DNA from: Amycolatopsis rubida
GTDB taxonomy: Bacteria; Actinomycetota; Actinomycetes; Mycobacteriales; Pseudonocardiaceae
Assembly: GCF_900115345.1 (NCBI RefSeq)
Contig: NZ_FOWC01000010.1
Location: forward strand, 1-64,000
Length of the DNA: 64,000 nt
Direction of reading: 5' to 3'
Each line of letters begins with the position of its first letter. The stretch's first letter is position 1. A program made the position numbers and the translations under genes. Below, piece by piece: positions 58,586 to 64,000 of the stretch. The notes under the pieces are model-generated. The model made no database searches. It worked only from the letters and a program-made list of their open reading frames with translations, and was not told where the DNA came from.

Positions 58586-59502
58586 TGGGCACGGACGCGG
58601 CGGCGGAGCGGGGCGAGGCGGCGATCCGCCGGCTGCGCGAGCTGATGGCGGTCAGCCGGCAGTGGCGGGCCGAGCATCCGGAGCAGGTGCCGGCGCGGCC
58701 GGGCGGGTTCCCGAGCAGGGAGAAGCGGCGGGCCGAACGGGAACGGCTGGAGCGGCACGAGACCGCGATGCTGGTGTACGGGGCGGCAGGCCCGGACTTC
58801 CCGGTCCCGCCGGAGTCGACCGCGCGGTACGTGGTGACGGGCGAGCTGCGCGAGGATCTGCTGGACTGGCTGCCGCTGGTCACGTCGTTCTGGTCGGCGG
58901 ACGGCGAGCTGGCCGAGTTGGGCGACGTGACCTCGGGTCGAGCGGCGCGGCTGGCCGAGGTGCTCGCGGCCGAGGGGTTCGGGCTCGTCCAGGATGCGCC
59001 GCTGGACGAACGGCACCGCATGCAGCTGTGGGTGCACCCTGAGGACGGCCTGCTGGCCGAGGTCAACGCGACGACGCTGTGGCAGCCGGGCGGGTCGTGG
59101 GTCGCCGAGAGCGTCCGCGTGCACGGCTGCGTCGAAGCGCTCGACTACGAGCTGCTGGTCACCGGGGCGGGCTCGGCGCATCTCGTGCACATTCCCGGCA
59201 TGGCCGAGACGACCCGGTTCGCCCAGGTCTGCATCCGTTCGTACCTGTCCCGTCCGGAGCGGAGCCTGCGCGTGTCCCTGGCCGTGCTGCGGGCCGCCGC
59301 CCGGCCCGCGCTGCCGTGGCCGGCCCCGGGGATCTCCGGCTGGCTCGGCCCCGCGTTCCTGACCTACGACGACGCCGGCGAATGCGCCGGGAGGTTCCGC
59401 TCGCCGGCGTCGGAGGTCGCGAGCTTCGCGGCCCTGGCCGAGCTGCCCGCGGTCGTCCACGACTTGTTCGGCCCGAACCTGATGTCCCGGTCGCGCGGCT
59501 AG
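58585..59502 (+). CDS. hypothetical protein (305 aa)
   Basis: ATG 58585. Basic N-part (PSREKRRAERERLERHETAM) then a structured domain: ELREDLLDWLPLVTSFWSAD, RMQLWVHPEDGLLAEVNATT, LVTGAGSAHLVHIPGMAETT. No family recognised; length and codon use argue for a real gene. Downstream partner of the 148-aa protein. Confidence 0.65.
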   Translation: MGTDAAAERGEAAIRRLRELMAVSRQWRAEHPEQVPARPGGFPSREKRRAERERLERHETAMLVYGAAGPDFPVPPESTARYVVTGELREDLLDWLPLVTSFWSADGELAELGDVTSGRAARLAEVLAAEGFGLVQDAPLDERHRMQLWVHPEDGLLAEVNATTLWQPGGSWVAESVRVHGCVEALDYELLVTGAGSAHLVHIPGMAETTRFAQVCIRSYLSRPERSLRVSLAVLRAAARPALPWPAPGISGWLGPAFLTYDDAGECAGRFRSPASEVASFAALAELPAVVHDLFGPNLMSRSRG

Positions 59503-59513
59503 GGTTCGCGCGG

Positions 59514-60095
59514 CTATCCGCGCGTGGTGGCGGTCGGGGCGAGGACGAGCACGCGGAACCCCTCGTCCGCGAGGCCGGGCACAGCATCCTGGAGCTCGGC
59601 GTGCACGTGCCGGACCTCCTGGTCCGGGACCCGGAGGCCGTGCTGGCGCCCTGGCGGGGGCGGGGGCCGGTCGAGCTGGCGGTCGAGGCAGGTCAGCAGG
59701 GGGGTGGACAGCACGACGGCGACCGCGGGCAGCCCGGCGGCGGCGGCGATGTCGAGCACCCGGCGGCGGGTGCGGCCGATGTGGTGGGTGCCGTCCAGGA
59801 TGGTCGTCCGCCCGGCGGCGCACCGGTCGGCCAGCCGCGCCCGCAACAGCGCCCCGGCCGGCGGGTTCGCGGCCGGGTCGGCGGGATCGCCCGACACCTC
59901 CTCGCGGTGGGCGGCGTAGGACAGCACCGCGGCGTCATCGAGCCGGTGCGCGAGCGCGGCCGCGAGCGTCGACTTCCCGGAGCCGGGGGCCCCGACCGTC
60001 ATCACCACGCACGGGCCGTGCGCGATGATGTCGCGGACCAGCGTTTCCGGAACCTCTCCGCGCGGACCGGAACGGGGCGCGGATCGATCAACCAT
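59514..60095 (-). CDS. P-loop kinase/ATPase, zeta-toxin or PNKP-like (193 aa)
   Basis: ATG 60095. Walker A VGAPGSGKSTLAAAL at 34-48. The length, VLSYAAHREEVSGD after the P-loop, RTTILDGTHHIGRTRRRVL (Walker B-like DGT) and PAVAVVLSTPLLTCLDRQL fit the AAA_33 family of small kinases that phosphorylate nucleic-acid ends or small molecules. No antitoxin gene is adjacent. Convergent with the 305-aa gene. Confidence 0.75.
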   Translation of the reverse strand: MVDRSAPRSGPRGEVPETLVRDIIAHGPCVVMTVGAPGSGKSTLAAALAHRLDDAAVLSYAAHREEVSGDPADPAANPPAGALLRARLADRCAAGRTTILDGTHHIGRTRRRVLDIAAAAGLPAVAVVLSTPLLTCLDRQLDRPPPPPGRQHGLRVPDQEVRHVHAELQDAVPGLADEGFRVLVLAPTATTRG

Positions 60096-60174
60096 GGCGT
60101 GGACCGTACTGCCCGGGCCCGGCACGGCACGAACATGCCCGGCGAACCGGGCGACGAACAGGGGAGAGGGCGCA

Positions 60175-60432
60175 GTGGGACACGGAACCGCGGCGATCGA
60201 CTGCGGCCCGCGGCGCGAGACCGCGGACCGGCGGACGACGCTGGCGGAGCGCGGGCTCCGGGCGCGGGACTGGCGGCCGGAGACGATCGACCGCGACATC
60301 GCCTGGGATCTGGGCTACCGAGACTGGCGTCGTGCACGCCTCCTCCCGCCCGCGGTGGCCGGACCCTGCGCGGCCTGCTCGGCGATCGTCTGCGCCGCAC
60401 GACGCTCTTCCCGCTGCGTCCCAGCGACGTAG
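60175..60432 (+). CDS. small hypothetical protein (85 aa)
   Basis: GTG 60175 with GGGGAGAGGG upstream. Reads ETADRRTTLAERGLRARDWR, PETIDRDIAWDLGYRDWRRA and ends with a CxxC (GPCAACSAIVC). The later part may be extended by a frameshift. Unknown function. Confidence 0.45.
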   Translation: MGHGTAAIDCGPRRETADRRTTLAERGLRARDWRPETIDRDIAWDLGYRDWRRARLLPPAVAGPCAACSAIVCAARRSSRCVPAT

Positions 60433-60559
60433 TCCGCGAACGAGCTCCGACAGCCGGACGAGGTTCGGGACGCCGCCGCGTCGGCTGCGGCGACGCACCG
60501 AGTACGCGTGCGGCATGACGTCCTCGCCCGCCTGCCACCCGCGTCAACGATAGAAACCC

Positions 60560-61780
60560 TTACCTGTGAAGGAAAGTCGTGCCTGCGCTCGAAGTCATTC
60601 CTGGTCTCCGTGCACGGCCGCCAACTCGCGGCCACGTCCCGATCCTTCGCCTCACGCCGCAACCCGTCCAGCACCGGACCGGGTGGCCCGAGCAGTGATC
60701 CGGGGCAATGGCCAGGCCGAGCCGGTCGGGGCCGGGCTGGCCGTGCTCGTACCACCAGTCGTAGGCGGCTTCGGCCTCGTCCCACAGCCGACGGGGTCCG
60801 AGCTGGGAGACGGTGAACGGCTCGGCACTGCCGGTCGGCCAGTCGAGGCGGGCGAAGGACTTCGTGGCGAGGTCGTCCAGCTCGACCAGATGGTGGCCGG
60901 GGCCGCGGGCATCGCGGTCGAACACCAGGGACACCTCGCGCAGCCGGGCGCCGATCACGAGGTTGCCGCGAGCGGGGCCGAGCATCCGGTCCAGGTCGAC
61001 GTCGCGGCACTCGGTGGTGGTGACCGCGGCGTCGGCGAGCGCGTCCTGGTCGGGTTCCCAGCCGAACAGCCCGCGCCGGTGCGAGCGCAGCCGCATGAAC
61101 GACAGGCAGGTGGAGAACCGGCCGGTCGCGACACCGTTCTCGCCGAGGTCGAGGGTGAGCAGGGCGCCCTTGGCGTAGTCGGTGCTCCACGGGGTCGCCA
61201 GCCGCCCGCCGGGGCGCAGCTGGGCCAGCCAGGCGGGCGGCACGGTCTCCCGCACCGAGGCAGTCGACATCATCCCGTCGTACGGCGCGGCGGCCGGCCA
61301 CCCGGCTTCGCTGTCTCCGGTGACCACGTGGGCGGCGAACCCGGCCGCGGCCAGCGCCGCGCGTGCGGTGTCGGCGATCCCGGGGTCGACCTCGATCGTG
61401 GTGACCCGCCCGGCCGGGCCGACCCGATGTTCCAGCAGGGCAGCGTTCCAGCCGGTGCCGGTGCCGACCTCCAGCACCGCGTCGCCGGGTCGCGGGCCCA
61501 GCGCGGTGAGCATGTCCGCGACGATGCTGGGCTGGCGGGAGGAGGACGTGGGAAAGTTGTCCCCGCCGGGGCGGTGCGGCTCGCCGAGGTTGATCTGCGT
61601 GACGACGGGCGCGTTCGCCGCGACCGCCGCGTCCCACGCCGCGCGGTCGCGCCGCCTGGACACCTCGCGGTAGCCGGGATCGTCCGGGATGTCGACCCAG
61701 ATGGCGTCCGGGATGAACGCGGCCAGGTCGACCTCGGCGAACAGCGCCCGCCGCGCCGGCGTCGCGGCCTCAACCGTCAT
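60560..61780 (-). CDS. second PIMT-like RiPP-type methyltransferase
   Basis: Paralogue of the enzyme at 24397-25530: FIPDAIWVDIPDDPGYREVS, SSSRQPSIVADMLTALGPRP, motif I VLEVGTGTGWNAALLEHRVG, PPAWLAQLRPGGRLATPWS and QLGPRRLWDEAEAAYDWWYE are shared. The C-terminus differs: after DRLGLAIAPD the frame becomes arginine-rich (RRRIGTWPRVGGRARRPG) while another frame continues as GPVLDGLRREAKDRDVAA, so the end has probably frameshifted and about 40 extra residues are not native. ATG 61780 directly follows the ancestral stop of the peptide gene. Expected to modify Asp in its partner peptide if still active. Confidence 0.8.
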   Translation of the reverse strand: MTVEAATPARRALFAEVDLAAFIPDAIWVDIPDDPGYREVSRRRDRAAWDAAVAANAPVVTQINLGEPHRPGGDNFPTSSSRQPSIVADMLTALGPRPGDAVLEVGTGTGWNAALLEHRVGPAGRVTTIEVDPGIADTARAALAAAGFAAHVVTGDSEAGWPAAAPYDGMMSTASVRETVPPAWLAQLRPGGRLATPWSTDYAKGALLTLDLGENGVATGRFSTCLSFMRLRSHRRGLFGWEPDQDALADAAVTTTECRDVDLDRMLGPARGNLVIGARLREVSLVFDRDARGPGHHLVELDDLATKSFARLDWPTGSAEPFTVSQLGPRRLWDEAEAAYDWWYEHGQPGPDRLGLAIAPDHCSGHPVRCWTGCGVRRRIGTWPRVGGRARRPGMTSSAGTTFLHR

Positions 61781-61941
61781 TTAGTCGTCGCCCTTGTCGT
61801 CCTTGTCGTGCTTACCGCCGCCGGACTCCTCCGCGCCGACTTCGTCGACGTCGGGTCGTAGGTGCCCTGCCCATCATCCTGCGACTTGTTCTCGTGCTTG
61901 CCCGCGCCGCCGCCCCTCCTGGTCTGCTTTCGCGTTGCCAT
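61777..61941 (-). pseudogene. second precursor-like peptide, frameshifted by a 13-nt deletion
   Basis: ATG 61941; the frame as it stands gives 54 residues ending inside the PIMT start (ATGA). The first 30 residues (GAGKHENKSQDDGQGTYDP) match the first peptide (KHENKAEGDGQGTFDP). Right after GACCC a 13-nt stretch present in copy 1 is missing. In the other frame the rest reads DVDEVGAEESGGGKHDKDDK, GDD and stops at TAA 61781-61783, immediately before the PIMT ATG, exactly like TAG-ATG in copy 1. So the acidic C-terminus has been replaced by a Thr/Arg-rich one. Confidence 0.65.
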
Positions 61942-62245
61942 CCCCTCCGCCCTGCGCACCGCGGGCCGCAGAGCACAAGATCCAACCGAGCTATCCTGCC
62001 CCGGTGCTTGCACTACACCTGTAGCCGCGAGCGGCGGCTGTGCCGTCGGCATGCGACGGCGTGTCGGGCACGCTTGAGGCGGTATGCCAGCGGCATCATG
62101 GACACGCCTTGCGCGCGTCGTGCAGCACCCGGGCGAAAACCGGGCCGGGCACCCACGCGCTCCCGGCCCGGGCTTTCGACAGGGAACCGCCGACCAGGCC
62201 GTTCCGGAGCACTCTCGCGGCGACGCCGAAGGAGACCATCGACGA

Positions 62246-62626
62246 ATGAGCAATTCCGATTCCGCTGCCGGCACCGGGCCCGCCGTGTGGTCCGCGGTGC
62301 CCGGCGAAATGGAGTGGACGGCCTACGAGGACCCGCATCTGCCCAGCGGCGAGAACGCGGCGCAGGTCAAGATTCTCGCCGCGAACGTGTTCCTTGCCCG
62401 GTTTCCCCCGGGATTCAGCGCACCGGCCCACGCCCACCCGCACGACACCGTCTACCACGTCACGAAGGGCAGGATCCGGTTCGGCGACGAGGGCTGGTTC
62501 GCGGCCGGCAGCGTCCGCGGCGTCTCCGCAGGACACGAGTACGGGCCCGAGGAAGCCGACGCCGACGTCGGCGCCGAGTTCCTGCTGGTGTCCTCCGGGC
62601 CGATCGACATCCTCTGGGCCGAATAG
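62246..62626 (+). CDS. cupin-domain protein (126 aa)
   Basis: ATG 62246 with AAGGAGACC upstream. Cupin motif 1 FSAPAHAHPHDTVYHVTKGR (HxH...E-less) and GDEGWFAAGSVRGVSAGHEY fit the small beta-barrel fold that may bind a metal. Stand-alone; the ligand is unknown. It lies divergent from the PIMT-peptide pair. Confidence 0.75.
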   Translation: MSNSDSAAGTGPAVWSAVPGEMEWTAYEDPHLPSGENAAQVKILAANVFLARFPPGFSAPAHAHPHDTVYHVTKGRIRFGDEGWFAAGSVRGVSAGHEYGPEEADADVGAEFLLVSSGPIDILWAE

Positions 62627-62970
62627 CCGGGCCCGGCGCCGCCGACCTTGCTCGCCGCCTCGCCCGGCCCGGGGCGGGCGCGCATGCCGCTCTCCGCTGC
62701 GCACACAGCCGGTTCCGCGTGGTTGCCCTCGCAGGACCACGGTGCTCGCCCTCCGCGCGCTGCCCCGCCCCGAGCCGGAGAACCAGTCGCCCCGGACCGG
62801 GAGGTCCGCAGGTCCGGTGCCGCGGTCACCCTCGTCGTGCACGAGCGTCGGCCAGCGCGCGGGCGGGATCCGGTACTCGTTTGCGGACGAGGCCGCCGAC
62901 ATTTCCGCGCGTCGCCGTCCTCCGCGCCGGAACCGCCTGCCCGGGGCCCGAACGCGGCCGGGCCAGGGAT
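62627..62970. other. no confident gene
   Basis: About 340 bases. A + strand frame ending at 62977 (VHERRPARGRDPVLVCGRGR, RHFRASPSSAPEPP) has some codon bias, but no start signal or recognisable protein. Confidence 0.3.
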
Positions 62971-63072
62971 GTGTTGATCTGCTTCGACTGCGAGTGCGCG
63001 GAGGAGTCCCGGATGCTGCGCGACCGCAGGCTGCCGCCGCCGGCCGAGTGGCCGGTCCCGCGAGGGCGCTGA
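62971..63072 (+). CDS. small Cys-containing protein (33 aa)
   Basis: GTG 62971. Reads MLICFDCECAEESRMLRDRR, LPPPAEWPVPRGR. The CxxCxC start could bind metal. Short and without close ribosome binding site (CAGGG nearby); may be the end of a lost gene. Confidence 0.35.
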   Translation: MLICFDCECAEESRMLRDRRLPPPAEWPVPRGR

Positions 63073-63299
63073 CCCGAGCCGGGGAACGGCGGCTGACTGC
63101 TGGCCCGGCGGGGTGCTCGCTCCACGGTTGCGGTCGTGCGCCGTGAGCGGTCGTCGGAAGATCTGGTCGGGGGCAAATGGTCATTCCCCGAGGCAGGAAG
63201 AAAGGCGAACACCCCTCCACCGTGCTGCGCATGCGACCACGACCAACCCACGGCGACCGTTGGGCAACACGCCCTCGCCGACGAACGGAGTCCCGCGAC

Positions 63300-63482
63300 G
63301 TGAACGAGCAGAACTTGCCGACCTGGAACGACATCCTGGCCCGCACCCGCGCGAGTCTGACCACGGCCCGAACGTCGCTGGGCGACGCGCGGGATCACCT
63401 CAACTCCGACTGGCGCCCGGTCGGCACCGAACTCTCTCGGCACGAAGTCGATGCGGCTGACCGGGCTATCCGCGCGGGCGGC
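63300..63482 (+). pseudogene. truncated hypothetical gene
   Basis: GTG 63300 (MNEQNLPTWNDILARTRASL, TTARTSLGDARDHLNSDWRP, GTELSRHEVDAADRAIR). Natural-looking sequence ends abruptly near 63482, where a minus-strand coding remnant begins. The in-frame extension to 63668 is antisense of that remnant. Confidence 0.45.
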
Positions 63483-63485
63483 CGG

Positions 63486-63640
63486 TCAGTACTGGTGCGG
63501 GTTGAGCTGGCGGAGCTTGGCCTTGAAGTCCGGGTCCGGCGAGGTCGGCGTGTGCAGGCCGGTCAAGGTATTTATGCGGGCAAACGCCGTGTCCGGTTCC
63601 AAGATGTCGCTGATCGCTGTGATCGGACACGGGCAAGCTC
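63486..63640 (-). pseudogene. C-terminal coding remnant
   Basis: The frame ending at TGA 63486-63488 reads TAISDILEPDTAFARINTLT, GLHTPTSPDPDFKAKLRQLN and PHQY, which looks like a real protein end. Nothing upstream of about 63640 continues it. Family not recognised. Confidence 0.4.
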
Positions 63641-63724
63641 GCACCGTCGCGTGTCTCGCATCCGATAGAGCGCTGTGTGTGGCATAGGTCACCTTTGGGC
63701 GGTGGTGGCCCGCAGGCCGCAGCT

Positions 63725-64000
63725 TTAACAAACGGCGGTGAGCGGCCAGCAGTGGTCACTGTCGGGATCGTCGAGCCAGACGTACTGCTTGCCGACGACG
63801 TTCAGCGCTGAGACGCCCAGGCGGGATGCGCCCGGCCGGTCGAGCGCGTTGAACGCGGTGACGGCGTGCTCGATGGTGTCCCACAGGCGATAGGGGCCGT
63901 GCTGCCGTACGGCCCAGGTGCCGTCGGCTAGCGGCGTGAGGTCGGCTTCGGCGCGGGCTGCGCCCCGCTCGGCGACAACGACACCGTGCTTGGCGCCGCC
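63725..64000 (-). CDS. C-terminus of a third PIMT-like methyltransferase, cut by window edge
   Basis: 91 codons before the TAA at 63725-63727. ADLTPLADGTWAVRQHGPYR, LWDTIEHAVTAFNALDRPGA aligns with the C-domain of the other two enzymes (PFTVRQLGPRRLWDEALAAY), and QYVWLDDPDSDHCWPL ends it. The methyltransferase core lies outside the window, so the assignment rests on this C-domain. Same strand as the second PIMT pair. Confidence 0.6.
   Translation of the reverse strand, partial: GGAKHGVVVAERGAARAEADLTPLADGTWAVRQHGPYRLWDTIEHAVTAFNALDRPGASRLGVSALNVVGKQYVWLDDPDSDHCWPLTAVC

Noticed and set aside
59514..60095. zeta-type toxin of a toxin-antitoxin pair
   Set aside because: The P-loop kinase has no adjacent small antitoxin gene on the same strand, and the toxin-specific residues could not be confirmed.

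Overview
The window is very GC-rich and has actinobacterial gene style: GTG and TTG starts, many ATGA/GTGA start-stop overlaps, alanine- and arginine-rich proteins, and WxxLGxELGGRSRQA, XRE-plus-TPR and AfsR-like families typical of Pseudonocardiaceae (Amycolatopsis and relatives). This taxonomic guess is inference. There are no rRNA, tRNA or core housekeeping genes. It reads as an accessory or genomic-island region: one complete, one probably complete and several broken mobile-element modules, many XRE/GntR/PadR-type regulators, small membrane proteins and lineage-specific hypotheticals.

Left third (1-22.8 kb): a partial HTH gene with a palindromic operator over its start; a decayed tyrosine recombinase; a GntR regulator; two small secreted or hypothetical genes; an aminoglycoside-phosphotransferase-like gene whose 5' end abuts a regulator remnant; an intact 422-aa tyrosine recombinase (6155-7423); a minus-strand block of small coupled genes (7.5-11.7 kb); a Tn554-type recombinase with an internal deletion; an iteron-preceded operon ending in a complete 298-aa tyrosine recombinase (13.8-15.7 kb); a Nudix gene; and a tandem array of four related HTH modules (19.4-20.7 kb) below an XRE/TPR regulator.

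Middle (22.8-46.5 kb): a pair made of a 41-codon acidic peptide and a PIMT-type methyltransferase (24397-25656), matching the architecture of aspartimide-forming (imiditide-type) RiPP loci; fragments of old TnsA genes around a possible short element with inverted ends; a complete Tn7-like tnsA-tnsB-tnsC-tniQ operon (29204-34156, minus strand); a 23-bp-arm AT-rich palindrome; a block of coiled-coil and hypothetical proteins with a partial segmental duplication (35.2-38.3 kb); a frameshifted ECF sigma gene; and several unassigned genes.

Right third (46.5-64 kb): an overlapping minus-strand operon combining a prim-pol-like domain protein, a LanC-like cyclase, a secreted trypsin-like protease, a CxxC protein, two duplicated lipoproteins and a STAND/TPR ATPase (46960-53416); an XRE regulator; a truncated GNAT; a secreted protein; a small kinase-like gene; a second peptide-PIMT pair in which the peptide gene has lost 13 nt (60560-61941); a cupin; and, at the right edge, the C-terminus of a third PIMT-like enzyme.

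Many genes show single frameshifts while the downstream frame stays coding and start-stop overlaps are preserved. This could be recent decay of a hypervariable island or indel errors in the assembly, and it limits every pseudogene call here.
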